From the NCBI GenBank assembly GCA_963663365.2, contig CAXXIH010000008.1, positions 2,492,648 to 2,556,647 on the forward strand: a stretch of DNA of 64,000 nucleotides, read 5' to 3'. The translations under genes and the position numbers were made by a program. The notes below the pieces were generated by a model. It made no database searches and had not been told where the DNA came from. It saw only the letters and a program-made list of their open reading frames with translations. This DNA comes from G963663365 sp963663365. Its GTDB lineage: Bacteria > Hinthialibacterota > Hinthialibacteria > Hinthialibacterales > G963663365. Positions 10,701 to 22,100 of this stretch are shown here, one piece after another (the first letter of the stretch is position 1; each line of letters begins with the position of its first letter).

Positions 10701-11600
10701 TCGTCCGCTCCGCCGCACGTTTTGGCCACGCGCCTGATACCGTGATGTACTACACGGGCTTCCGCGTTGCCATGACGATACCTAGCACACCGAAAGACGA
10801 AAGCCCCATTGGCAGAACTGGAGGCCTTGGATAGCCAGTGCTCACACCCGCTGGTCCCGTCGACAGCCCCCCCGTGCCTGATGGCTGCGTCGTTGCGTAC
10901 AGCTTCGACCGAGACACGATCTTCACAAAAGGCTCGCAGGAGTACCGTTCGGGATCTCAGCGGAAACGACTATCATGGGTTGCTGCACAACTTGAAGATT
11001 ACCGAAGGGAAAATTGGCACTGCTATCGAGTTCGCCGGAAAGTCCAATAGTTACGTCAAACTGCCCGACGAAAACGGGACAATATCCAGCGAACGATTTC
11101 ACCGCTGATGGCATGGGTGATCTGCCGTCCAGGAAGTTACATTCTTGATGTCACATTGGGCGATTAGTTCAGTTAAGGGCAATTACGGTGGGCTTCTGTG
11201 GTATGTGCATGCAGATGCCCAAAGCAAGGCAAGCGGCTTGGGGGGGATGGGGCTCCATTACATGGTTCCAGGCGGTGGTGCCTCACTTAACACCGCAAGG
11301 TTCAGCAGTTTCACCGTTCCGTCTGACCAGTGGGCTCACGTCGCGGTGACGAGAGCGAGTCAAACGGTTTCGTTCTTCATCAATGGCAAGCTTGATCAGC
11401 AGCATTCGATGTCCGCTGGGCAGGTGGTTTACCGATATGGGAGCTACGATGACAACTCCGTTCACATCGGCGTCCAGAGCAGGGCTGGCTGGGGTTATGA
11501 TGGACAGTACCAAGGCTTGATCGACCAGTTCGGTATCTTCAACCGAGCCTTGTCCGATCAAGAGATCGCTGGCATCTACGCTGCGCAGGCCGGGCAATAA
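7728..11600 (+). pseudogene. Ser/Thr kinase-PEGA-FGE-LamG fusion, multiply frameshifted
   Basis: Domain order is readable despite shifts. An N-terminal zinc ribbon (CPNC...CKNC) is at 7740-7850. A Hanks-type kinase follows, with GAGGMGVVYLA, VAIKVLP, HRDIKPGN, DFGLA and APEQ, at about 8015-8790. A transmembrane helix lies near 8950-9015. PEGA-like repeats (about 9030-9720) come next, with two similar AEYQVT-PPEA units. A formylglycine-generating-enzyme/sulfatase-modifying domain (about 9840-10780; NSIGMKL, NVSWNDAAAFCKWLS, MHGNVWEWCADWYDE, VVRGGSW, GFRVA) and a LamG/concanavalin-like domain (about 10880-11590) end it. The frame changes near 8720, 9715, 9830, 9920, 10275, 10575, 10805, 10920 and 11090-11150. 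At 10275 a single extra T creates a TGA after RLPT. Such kinases are membrane-bound sensors in Planctomycetes. The gene converges on an ECF sigma gene. Confidence 0.8.
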
Positions 11601-11681
11601 GGAGACGGGGGCGTCCTGGCACGCGGCAGGTTGCGATTCACGCTGGCTCGTTGCCACGCATGAGGCTAACAGAAGCGAGTC

Positions 11682-12413
11682 CTACCCCAACAACTCCTGC
11701 AACTCCTGAATCTCCAACCCCACCTCCTCAGGCGAATCAACCTGCTCGGCAATCTCCCCCTGCAACAATTCGGCAAACTTGTCGTTCGTCTGCGACAACG
11801 CATACCGAACCTGATCGCGGCTGATCTTCAATTGCTCGGAAACAGCCTCTTGGGTAACACGTGAGTCACCAGCGTCGGGAAGGTTGAAGGCGGCGAACAC
11901 CCGATACCAGTCCGGCCTTCCGTTGTCCTCACACCAGCCTTTCAGGCGACGGCGCACGTTGCGGATCACCGCCCGGGCCCACTGACGCATGAAAACCTGT
12001 TCCGCCGTTTCCGTGTCCGGCGGCTCGAAAGATCGTTCCTTGCTACCTACCAGCGCCGAAATCGGCACCAGTTGCTGCTCGAAACCGTTCTGACGCGTCG
12101 TTCGAGCCGGACTTTGATCGGCGACGAAACGTGATAGCACAGTCAACAGGAACGTACGAAAACGCCCTCGCGACGGATCGGCCGGTGCCAGCCACCGCCG
12201 TTCGATGAACCGCAAAAAGAACTCCTGCGTCAGGTCCTCTGCCTGCTGGACCGGCATTCCTTTCGTTCGCAGGTAGAAGAAGACAGGCCGCCAATAGCCC
12301 GAGATGAGGCGGTTCATCGCCAGAACCTGCTGCGGATCGTCCGGGTTCTTGGCAACCAGAAGCTCATTCCACATTGTGGTCGGAAAACGGTCCGGACAAT
12401 CACCAGAAGCCAT
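11682..12413 (-). CDS. Planctomycete-type ECF RNA polymerase sigma factor
   Basis: The protein has 243 aa from the ATG at 12413, with GGAG nine bases upstream. A sigma-70 region 2 is visible (LISGYWRPVFFYLRTKG, then AEDLTQEFF, FRTFLLTVLSRFVAD). It is followed by a long linker and a region-4-like helix-turn-helix (VTQEAVSEQLKISRDQVRYAL). The conserved LTQEFFLRF segment and the length match the planctomycete ECF01-Gob group, which is often encoded beside Ser/Thr kinases. Here the broken kinase gene at 7728-11600 converges on it, 81 bases away. That suggests a kinase-controlled sigma factor. No anti-sigma gene is adjacent. Confidence 0.85.
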   Translation of the reverse strand: MASGDCPDRFPTTMWNELLVAKNPDDPQQVLAMNRLISGYWRPVFFYLRTKGMPVQQAEDLTQEFFLRFIERRWLAPADPSRGRFRTFLLTVLSRFVADQSPARTTRQNGFEQQLVPISALVGSKERSFEPPDTETAEQVFMRQWARAVIRNVRRRLKGWCEDNGRPDWYRVFAAFNLPDAGDSRVTQEAVSEQLKISRDQVRYALSQTNDKFAELLQGEIAEQVDSPEEVGLEIQELQELLG

Positions 12414-12822
12414 GGTCCTACTCCAACGGGACAAACATTTGTCCCCAAATATGCCACGACGTCCAGATCGGTGTCAACTTGCACACCATGCGGATACCGG
12501 GCGCCGCACGGTTCCCGACCCGCGGAGATCCGCCGCCAACTCCAGTCATCGCACAACCGCACCGCAACCACGTCAATCACCAAAGAACCCCCCAAAGCAG
12601 AGCGAGCTCCTTCTCGAGAAACCAGACGATTCCCCAGAACCTCCCCTCCCGCACACCATTCCCCGTTAACCCGCTTTCCGTTCCCCGCTTTTCAGCCCCC
12701 CCAACAGTACTGATTTTCAAGAAAACTATACAAACGTTCAATTTTTCCTATTGAAAAATCCAGCCGATCCGCTATACTGTCACTACGTACATATAGCAGC
12801 AACAAACTGCCACCAACCCAAT

Positions 12823-12983
12823 CGAACCACTTCATCGCAGCAATAGCTCCAACCGACCGGCAACCTTACCGCCCTGAACCCCGAACCCTAAACCAACCAG
12901 CGACCAACGGGAGCGAACCACTTTATCGGAGCGGTAGCTCCAACTGGCCGGCAACCTTACCGGCCCTGAACCCTGAACCCTAA
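12823..12983. repeat. 69-70-bp direct repeat (two copies)
   Basis: The copy at 12823-12891 (CGAACCACTTCATCG...) recurs at 12914-12983 with few changes. Both end in the same CCCTGAACC..GAACCCTAA string. The spacing is 91 bases. Confidence 0.7.
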
Positions 12984-12996
12984 CAACTTCCCCCGG

Positions 12997-13085
12997 TATC
13001 CAATCAGGCCGCGCCCCCAAAAGCGCGTGTACTGAGAAGAGCCCATCCAGGAACCAACCCCGTTCCTCGATGGGCCTTTTTTCGT
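12997..13085 (+). repeat. Terminator-bearing repeat module, copy 1
   Basis: It begins with TATCCAATCAGGCCG, runs through GTACTGAGAAGAGCCCATCC and ends in an intrinsic terminator. The same string order recurs at 13582-13665. The repeated part starts about 40 bases before the hairpin, so more than the hairpin is conserved. Confidence 0.65.
13041..13082 (+). terminator. Intrinsic terminator hairpin 1
   Basis: Arms GCCCATC (13041-13047) and GATGGGC (13069-13075) pair. They are extended by AGGAAC/GTTCCT across one C-C mismatch, with loop CAACCCC and a run of six T at 13077-13082. No gene ends just upstream on this strand. Confidence 0.75.
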
Positions 13086-13581
13086 GACTTCTCGTGCTTT
13101 TTCGTGGCAAGATCACCTGCCTCCACAATCGCTAACCCCTATCCATACTCGTATCCGTGATACAAACGCGCAATTTCTTCGTTTCGCGAAGAGATTTCAA
13201 GCCGCGATTTGCATAAGTTGTTGCGCGCTGTCGCCTTATGCTGCGTCTTTCACAGGACACTCGCCATGAGCTCGAACAGAGAAGAGGAACCCGTACTCCG
13301 ATGCTTGGTCCGCCTCCCCACGCCGGCCTGGAAACATCTGGCGTACGGACGAGCCCCGCGCTGGGCCCTTCGTGATCAGCAACTCCCACCCCAATCCGCG
13401 TCCAATCAGCCGTTCAATCCGAATGCAGAAACCAATCGCTCCCTCTTCGTGTCTTTTTGTGCCTTTTTGTGGCAATTCCTTCGTGGTGCCAGGAGTGCCC
13501 CAATCGCGGCGCGAACGAAGAGGCCACGTATCCCGCCGGAAATCGTGGCCCTTTCCACTCAGATAGAAGAAGTACCCTCGG

Positions 13582-13665
13582 CATCCAATCAGGCCGCCAA
13601 CCCAGGCGCGTACTGAGAAGAGCCCATCCAGGAACCAACCCCGGTTCTTCGATGGGCTCTTTTTC
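13582..13665 (+). repeat. Terminator-bearing repeat module, copy 2
   Basis: Second copy of the module at 12997-13085. CATCCAATCAGGCCG is followed by GCGTACTGAGAAGAGCCCAT and the hairpin. The two copies are 585 bases apart in the same orientation. Confidence 0.65.
13620..13664 (+). terminator. Intrinsic terminator hairpin 2
   Basis: Arms GAGCCCATC (13620-13628) and GATGGGCTC (13651-13659) pair perfectly. An inner AGGAACC/GGTTCTT helix with a G-U pair follows a C-C mismatch, and T5 comes directly after. The second helix differs from copy 1 at bases that keep pairing or wobble. Confidence 0.78.
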
Positions 13666-14124
13666 ATCTCACCCGAACCCTGAAGCCCGACAACCGACAA
13701 CGTTTCTGAACACAACACCTTTGAGGGGAGAGTATTTACGAAGACACGCAAAGAGCTAAAGCGAACGTAGCACTATACATACAACCACATCGGCCCTGCT
13801 AAGTTTTGCGAAAAACCCTCAATACGTTCAAAAACCCCCTCTGTCGAAGGAACTCACCGACCTCAAATGCCACCCCCTCACATTAACTGCACTTCGAAAA
13901 TCGCGTGAATCAATGCAATCAATGAAATCTATGGAGCAGGAAGTTTGGGCAAGATACCTCCCCCAACCAACCTCAATATTGGCAGGACGCCACCCGTGTT
14001 GACCAACTCGAGCCAGATCGGAATGCCCCGCGCGGATAGACAGCACCAGAGACACACAGGGAAACCCGCTGCCCCAGCCAACAGCAGATGCCTAACCCTA
14101 AGAGAAAATTAGACTTAGCAGAAG

Positions 14125-14166
14125 TGGGCGTACCTAGATTCGAACTAGGGACCTCATCCTTATCAG
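14125..14166 (-). tRNA. tRNA-Ile(GAT) 3' half (anticodon loop to 3' end), truncated
   Basis: Read on the minus strand, CTGATAA is a perfect Ile-GAT anticodon loop. It is followed by stem strand GGATG, variable loop AGGTC, T-arm CCTAG-TTCGAAT-CTAGG, acceptor strand TACGCCC and discriminator A. The bases before the loop (GTCGG) cannot pair with GGATG, and no GGGCGTA acceptor strand or D-arm is found upstream. Only the 3' half remains, from the anticodon loop on. That is the segment that tRNA-targeting integrases use as an attachment site. Confidence 0.55.
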
Positions 14167-14681
14167 CCGACTTAGAGACGCTTGCGTAAGTACCTACAGA
14201 CGTGTAACTTAGCGCGAGTATACCAGGCGTTTTGACCACTTGCAAGCGTTTGCGGAACCCCTTGTTTCTTCGGGGGTTCGGGTGGTCAACGAATGGAAAA
14301 GTGGTCAAAGTGGTCACTCAAGAACACCCCCTATTCCTTCTTGGCGCAGAGACACACCGGCTACCCGCCTATTTCCGCGCCGCCTGGCGTTGCGAGTTGA
14401 CTCTATCGAAGGAAAAGGACGAAGCCGGCACATGGGTGATCAGAAGGTCGCTGGATGACGAGAAGCCTTTCACTGCAATGAGTTGCGAAGGGCTTCCCTG
14501 TTACAATTGCTGTGGTTTCCGCGGTCCACTTTCTGTTCACCGTCAGAAATCAATCCCGGAATAGATGCGGCAGACCGGTTTCGGGGCGCCAAGAGTAACT
14601 GGGACTTGCGTCACCACGATCGGCCCTGGCTCAGCAAGCACCGCCCTGCTCCCCTCTGAAACCCTTTGGCTCTCGCGCAAG
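14167..14681. other. Intergenic, no feature seen
   Basis: No gene recognised. It contains short GTGGTCAA-type reiterations near 14283-14320 but no hairpin or conserved frame. Confidence 0.5.
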
Positions 14682-14990
14682 TCAAATACGTTGCCCCTCG
14701 CCAGTCGACGCCTCCTCCCAGAGCACAGAATCAAGCAGAGCTTGGATCTCTTTTGAGGATCGGCATACCAATTCGACGTCTTGCTGCTGGATTTTCGCCT
14801 CCAATTTGCGATAGAACTTGTCGTTGACGGCAAGGATTTCCTGGAAGGCGTCTTCACCCTGCTTCGTAGTCTCGATCAGCTTAGGCTGGGAATTGCCGGG
14901 AGTCTCGCTCAGTCGTATTAGCCCATCTTGCTTCATCTTCCGGACAAGATTGTTAACGTACTGGCGAGACGTTCTGTGGAGTGTTGCTAG
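14682..14990 (-). pseudogene. MarR-like transcriptional regulator, N-terminally truncated
   Basis: The readable part begins just after an in-frame stop near 14990. It gives LATLHRTSRQYVNNLVRKM, then KQDGLIRLSETP, which is a winged helix-turn-helix with the recognition helix and wing of MarR family proteins. A C-terminal dimerisation helix follows (AFQEILAVNDKFYRKLEAKI). About the first 45-50 residues of a normal MarR protein are missing. The only internal ATG (14936) would cut through the DNA-binding helix, so this is a remnant. It lies in relic DNA with no partner gene. Confidence 0.65.
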
Positions 14991-16104
14991 TTAGGAAACG
15001 GCTCGTCCAGGATGCGTATCGGGGTTACGAAGGAGTGAGCGTTACTTCCCGAACGCAGCCAGAAGACCACGCAAGGAAGCTCAGAAAGTCCTTGCGAAGT
15101 CCCACGATAGGTGCCCTTCAGAAAGCGTCAAGAGGTTTTCGACGCCCGATGGGTTACAAGGACCTGCCACGTCTGGCCGAGGCCCTCAAGAGGCACAAGA
15201 CGGATTGTGCAGCCACGATCTCTCGGGCCCTTGTGAGGGGCCGCCGCCAGCCGAGCCGTTGAGTGGGGCGTCCTTGGGAGCATTGGCCATTGAGCAGCCG
15301 GGGTCGGGAGTACCGTGGTTCTTAACCAACGAGGCGGGTTCGCTCGAACTGGCGGTTGGGAAGCTACGTGACCACATGCATCAAGCAAGTACCCCCTCCT
15401 GCAAGGGAGGGGTAACGTTCCTGGCGACCTCCTTCGCACTTCTCGCCAGCCCGTCAAAGTACGCGCCGTTTGAGTAGTTTTGGGCGAACAAGAACTTCAG
15501 CGGTGTGCTTCACCCAGAGCAGTTGCGCATTCCCCACCAGTGGGTGGATGCAATTCGAAGGCATGGAGTTCAGTTCACTGCCCCCGTCGGTGAGTCCGAT
15601 GCGCCCAGCGATCTTGCCGTAGCTACCGCAGGTGTTGTCGTCATGAGTCATTTCGGCCACCCGGCAGCATGGGCCGTGACGCGGTTCTGCTCACCATCAT
15701 CTTGATTCGCGAACGACCGACGGATCATCCGAAACTGTGAGCGATCGCGGTGACATCTGCACTTCTTGGCTGCCCCAAGACTTCAGAGACAGGGGCGACC
15801 TGCCGCAGTCGGTAACTTGCTTATCCTCTACTCCGTGGGGGCGAACAGCATAGTTTCCCTGCGTCGCCATTTTTCGCGAGATTACGATTGTCAAACGGCA
15901 ACCATCCATAATCAGAAACCCATCCCGGCTGATTTCCGGGACGGGCCTCTCAGACACTTACCCACTAAACTGCTGGGGCGTGTCGAACCGTTGCGCCTAC
16001 CCCAATCAAGAAAGGACGCCAATTCCACTGCGAATCATTGCTGTGCGGTTCACGAATCGAACTTCAGCTTACAGCGTTCGGAAAGTATCCAACCTGAATC
16101 TGAT
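14991..16104. other. Intergenic, no gene recognised
   Basis: Several short open frames on both strands show no conserved motif or ribosome site. This stretch lies downstream of the giant surface-protein gene. No strong terminator hairpin was seen. Confidence 0.5.
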
Positions 16105-19100
16105 CTAGAGCCAGTCGCCCTCGAAATACAATGCAAAATCGACCGCATTGTCCACCTCGGCGCGGTCCGTTCCGTCGCTGCCATAGGCTTTGACGAACTC
16201 GAAAGCCATCGCTTCGTAAAGCAGTTCCAGTTCCGACTCCATCGTCAGCATGCGGGCCGTAGCCCCCGAAGCCTCGAACACGTCGTCGCGAGACGTGTCG
16301 TGAAGCTTGGCCCTGTCGTAGCCGCCCTGCAACGCCTGGGCGTAAACCTCATCGAAAGCACGCACGGTAAGGCTGAAGACATCGCCGTTCGTCTTCGGAT
16401 CGTACATCTCCGTCTTGTGGCCGCGGAAACGGACCTCGTCGTCAAGGGGAGAGTCGATCAGCGTCGCTGTGTCGAAGCCGCCTGCGTAGCTGTAGGCGAT
16501 CAGCTGAGTGAAACCGTGAATCGTGACATCATACTTGGGACTGACCATCCGAGTTTCGTCGAGTTGACACGTGAGCGTGTCGTCGTCTCGACTGTCGAAG
16601 AGGCGGGCGAAGTCACGATCGGTGTGACTGTAGGCGTTGACCACCTCAAAGAACTTTGCGCGGCTGAAGAACGAGTAACTGTACAGTTTGCTCCATTCCT
16701 CTTCCGGATCGGCCTTGAATTTGATGCGGCTGTCCTCGGGCCCGTGAATTACCGCCGTGTCGCTGCCTCCCGTTTTGCCGTAGGCATGGTTGATACTGAA
16801 CCCCTCGACGGTCAACGAGTAGCCGGGCCCCGACAGCGTAGTCATCCCCGGGGCCGATTCGTAGTGGTCGTTGCCTGCCGAGTCGTACAGACGTGCTTCA
16901 TCCGCCGTCCCGCCGGCGCCGTGGACCGTGATCTCAGTCGTGCCTGACATGGTAACCTCGAAGCCTGGCCCCTTGAGGCTGCCCGAGGTGGGCTGCAGAA
17001 CCGCCAAGTCGTCGTTCGGTGAACCGGTCAGTTCTGCCGTATCCTCGCCGTATCCTCCGTCGAAGATCACAGTTCGCGCCTGCTCATCGGTAAAACTGTA
17101 CTGCATTCGGTTGATACCAACCATTCGCGATGCCGAAGCGTCAAATTCGAACTCATCGGCTCCGTCTGTTCCGAAAACAGTCACGGTGTCGTTTGCATGA
17201 TGCAGTTGATTGACGAGCATGAACTCTACGTCGGACGATGTGCCGGTCAACAGAACGTAGTAGACGACTTCGGCCAACGTCGAAGCATTTAGCACCTCCA
17301 CTCCATCACCCACGAGCTCCGATACGGCGAAGGGATAGAGCGAGGGATTATCGAGCGGATCAGCGTCGTAGAGTTCTACCCAGGCCGAGTCTGTCGGATT
17401 GGAAAACAACGTTGCCAGTGTCAGATATCCCGTGTTCTTCGTCTCGAACCGATATACGCGGTCTTCCAGTGACACATCGAGCTGGGTGATGTCGGCATAT
17501 GCAACCGACCCCAGATCGATGATCGGTGCGTCTGAGGGTTGGATGTTGATGCGGTAATCTTCCACCTCCCCGTCCGGGGCCTGCCCCTTGTAAGAGATAT
17601 TGGGCGATGTGCTGAGCCGGAACCGGGCGAACGTATCACCAGGCTTGGAACTGCCGAGTACGGTGAACGGGAGGCTGGTGACGCCACTCCCAAGTGACAC
17701 GCCTTTGAACACATGTTCGCCAGCATCGGTCCAATCTCCATCGGCATTGAAGTCGATCCAACCATTCAGGTACCCACCGCCTGCCGACGCTGTCACGTTC
17801 ACCGAGGCGGGGGCGCCAACCACAAGGGAAGTCGTGAAGGCGACACCATCTTCGTCATCGATTCCATCCTGGTCGTCGCCGGTCGCTGTACTGTTCGGCT
17901 GGCCGTCTGCATCGGCATCGATCGAACTTCCCAGGTAAAACCCCGGCGAAATCACGTGTCGCGCTCCGTCATCTTCCGAAAGGGTGGGGTAGAGAGAGGG
18001 AGCATCACCCAGGTCGGCATTGACAACCATTTCGATGGTCACCAAATAGTCTTCCACCTCACCGTCAGGAGCCAGCCCTTCATATGATAGACTGCCCGTG
18101 CTCGAAAGCCGGAACCTGGCGAAGGTATCGCCCATAATCGCCCCTGCGGGCACCGTGAAATCGAGCGTATTCGTCCCCGCGACCAGGGGCCAATCGCCGA
18201 AGATCTGATCACCTTCCTGCACCCAACTTCCGTCGGCCCCAAAATCGATCCAGGCATCGAGATAACCACCGACGCCTTGCGGATCGTTCAACTCGACCAC
18301 CAATTGCGAAATCTGGCCGGGAACCAACAGCAACGGAAAGGAGACGCCGTCCTCGTCGTCACTGCCTTCTGTGTCGTCACCTGTGGCGTCGTCGTTTGGT
18401 TGACCGTCAGGCTCCGCATCGACTCCCTGGCCTAGGAAGAAGTCGGACTGGAGCAGATGCCGGGCGCCGTTGTCGGCCAGCGTTGTGGAGAACGGTGCAT
18501 CGCCGAAGTCGAGTTCTCCAGTGCCGCCGGTGATAGTCACCATGTAATCTTCCACCTCGCCGTCCGGTGCGTAGCCCACGTAGGAGAGGCCTTCTTCAGT
18601 GGACAATCGGAAGCGAGCGAACGTGTTGGTTGCCACGGCCGCTGCGGGAATGTTGAACCCAAGCGTGTTGGTGCCAGCATCCAGTGCCCAGTCGTTAAAG
18701 ATGTGCTCATTTTCGTCCGCCCAGTCGCCATCGGCGTTGAAGTCAACCCATGCGTTCAGGTAGCCACCGGCTTGTGAGGCGGTGACAGTCAACCTGGTAT
18801 ACTCGCCAGCGACTACTTCTTCGGCGAACGTCACACCGTCGTCGTCATCGTTACCGTCCGTATCGTCGCCGATCGCCGTAGCGTCAGACTGGCCGTCACT
18901 GTCGGCATCGATCGTTGCACCGAGAAATAAACCGGAGCCCAGCAAATGCAACGCACCATGGCTCTCATACGATGTGGGAAAGCCTGGGGAGGGCGCATCG
19001 CCATAATCCGCATTGGCCGGGACGCCACTGAATTCCGCCAATCCATATGGAGCTGTCGTGTGGGCGTAAGTCTGGTGCTTGGAGTGCGTTGGGTCGTCCA

Positions 19101-22100
19101 TATGGTAGACCCTGACGTTGAACACTTCGTAGGGCCCGTCGACACCGTGTGCCCAAATCACATTGCCGGGAAACTCAAGGGGATGAAATGTGTTTGGTCA
19201 GCCGTCAAATGGGCGGTTGTCTCAAGCGTTTCAATCTCTGTTCCGGCAGAGTCCACCAGACTTGCCACCAGAACGATGTCTCCGTCCTGACTCACCTCGA
19301 CTCCCGTGTTAATCACCAAATCGAGGATGCCGTCGCCGTCAATATCGGCCAGATGATCCGTGTAATCGGTTGTCAACACGATCAGCGGTTCCTCAAACAC
19401 TTCGAAGTCGTCGGCGTCGTAGGCAGCAGTCTCGGCAGCTTGCTCAACAAACGTCACGGGCCGCTCGCCCTGCGGCGTGATCGACAAGTACTTAAGCGTA
19501 TAGGGACCATCGGAGCCGGACTGATTGATGGTGGTGCCGTGAAAGTCCAGTGCGGCCGTGTGCCCTCCGACGGCGAACGAAGATGTGTAGGCAGCCGACT
19601 CAATCGTTTCGCCGCTTGCATCACACAGCCAGCCTTCGATCGTATAGTCACCGACTACGCCAATGTGAAAGCCCACATCTACAGTCAACAGATTGAACAA
19701 CCCGTCGCCATCGCTGTCGACAACGTGGTCGACATATGGGCCTGTAAAGGTCTCGGTGGAGACGTCAAAGTCCGTATAGCGGTAGGCCGCCGTGGCCTGA
19801 TCGACCGTGCCGACTTGTTCGTCCAGGCCTTCGGTCGCAACAACCACCAAGCGATAGGGGCCGTCAGTCTGCCAAGCCGAGAAGTCGAGCCCGCGTAGAT
19901 TGACGTCGACCGTGGAATTACCAACAGGCAAATTCTCAACGTGGTGTTCCGAGGTGATCAGGTTGCCGTCGGCCGAATAAGCAAGACAATCAAAACGATA
20001 TTCACCCGGCGCGAGCGCGTCAATGGCTGCCGACACGGTAAGCCAGTCGAACTTGCCGTCCCCGTCTGTGTCCGTTCCTCGATCAGTTACTCCAGTCAGC
20101 CGGGCAGGTAACTCTCCGAACTGTGTGTGCACGTAGGCCGGGCTTTCGTACTGCTGCTCGACTGGTGTGAAGTCGTCTTTTCCAAGTAGTAGTAGAGTTG
20201 CCGTGAAGACGCCGTCCAACCCGCTCTGGAGAATCTCTTCGCCGCTGAAATACAGCGTTATGGGATGCCCACCGGCTACTGTTGCATCAATCAACGCAAA
20301 CGATTGGCCACCGCTGTCGTAGCTGGGCTGGAGCGACACGAGTTGCTCACCCTGTCTCAGTTCCCCGTACACAATGTATTGCCCCGGTTCGTCAATTTGC
20401 ACATCCACATCGATGGCCAGGCTGTCATATATGCCGTCTCCCTGATCGTCAATCGGCTGGAACGCAGGCGTCCCGCTGAACAAAGCCTCCGCAACCGCCA
20501 GATCATCGGTCAATGAGAGACTGCTTGTGTTCGTTTCAGAAAGGGAAGACGCAGACGGTTTCTTCCTATAGCCGTATGCGTTCGTTCCCGGAGGGACGGC
20601 GTCTTCAGCAAAGAATGACCACGCTGTATATAGCCGATAGCCATCTGTTAATTCCCAGTATTTGCCGTAACCATCGGAGGGAATAGATTTATCGCTGGTC
20701 CGATCCCACTGCACGCCCTCATAAAGACCGTTGTTCTGCACCTTGCCGAACACTCCGTCATAGGCTTTGTCCTCATAGGTTCCCAGGCGGTGAGACGAAA
20801 AAAACCACCGATCGTATGTACTCGTAAGTATGGGGCCAGCGTTTCCTGTATACCCTTGCATGGTCACATTCCCCGTCTGTGTGACGTACCCCGCCTTGTT
20901 GCCCTTCGTTCCCTGTATGAGCGCGACACTGGTGCCCTCGACTCCCAGTACCTCGGCCAAAGTGTGCCACATTGTGGCGAGAGTTCGGCAATTGGCCCAA
21001 CGACTCTTCGTTGCCACTTTGTCTTCGATCAGGTCTTTCCACGTCACTCCTGGCTCTGTCCCTGCCTTGTTACCACCAGTAGCATATCGCCAGTGATTGC
21101 GTTTCCCATAGTCATATATACCGTGGACGAGGGCTTCCAAGATCTCCAGGGGTGCCTTTTCTGACGATGCAAAACTCGTGGCCTTCCGCACCCACTCCAG
21201 CTTGGGGTTGGTAATCAGGGAAGTTCCATACGTACCATACAGTTTGTGTTCCGTCGCAAGTGTCCAAAGCTCCTGGTTCTCATCGTAGGGGTCATAGGCC
21301 TTGAACTCGAACACGATCTTGTAGTGGTCCACCAAGCCAGGCCTATCTACCTTGAAACTAGCCTCCCAGCCCTCAAGCTCTTGGTCATAAAGCGCATCAG
21401 GGGGTTCCCAACCGACGGGTTTGGCCGTTGTGATGGTCCAACTGTATTTGCAGATCGGCTCCCAATTCGGTTTCTCGGCAGGATCCGTCTTGAGTTGGTA
21501 CCACACTTCAAATGACCCTGGTGTTTTCGTGGCCGATCCGACCGATGTCTTTCCAATGCTGTTGACAATCGCTACTCCTTTGGGGGCCAGTTCGGTCCAG
21601 ATCGGTACTCGCCCCTGAGCATCGGGGGCTGGGGCCTCTTGATATCGTGTGTCGAACTTAGCTAAAACTGCCTCTAGCTTCACTTCAATCAACTCGATCT
21701 TGTAGTCCTCCACCTCGCCGTCTTTGGCGAAACCGTCGAATGAAAGATTCGATTCGCTGCTGAAACGAAAGCGGGCGAATGCCGGCCCCTTCGTTAACCC
21801 CTTGGGGATCGTGACCTTGATTGTGTTCTCTCCCGCAACGACAGACTTGGCCTGAATCACATGCTCGTTCGCAGGATGGGTCGAGATGTCATGGTCGAAA
21901 TCAATCCATGCGTTCAAGTAGCCGGCTTTCGACGCGGTGACGATAACCTCGATCTCCCTTGCTTCCTCAGCAATCGCCAAGTGTGTGGGCAAGACCACAC
22001 CGTCCTCATCGTCCATGTTGCTCTGATCGTCGCTGTCCGCATTGACGCTCGATTGGCCGTTCGGCTCTGCATCCACACCTGCACCGAGATAGAATTCGGG

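Larger units (their letters stand above)
12414..14124. other. Gene-poor region rich in repeats
   Basis: No gene is convincing in this 1.7-kb stretch. It contains a tandem 69-bp repeat, two copies of a terminator-bearing module, and TTCGTG-rich tracts (13081-13110 and 13446-13475) that match each other loosely. Open frames here change composition abruptly and lack start signals. Confidence 0.6.

Noticed and set aside
12797..13120. CRISPR-like spaced repeats
   Set aside because: Only two copies of each repeat, with uneven length and spacing and no cas genes in the window.
14125..14500. Group I intron splitting the tRNA-Ile gene at the anticodon loop
   Set aside because: No 5' tRNA half with GGGCGTA acceptor strand or D-arm could be found within several hundred bases upstream on that strand.
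15766..16947. 393-codon plus-strand open frame across the end of the giant surface protein
   Set aside because: Composition matches antisense of the repeat-rich protein and there is no recognisable domain.
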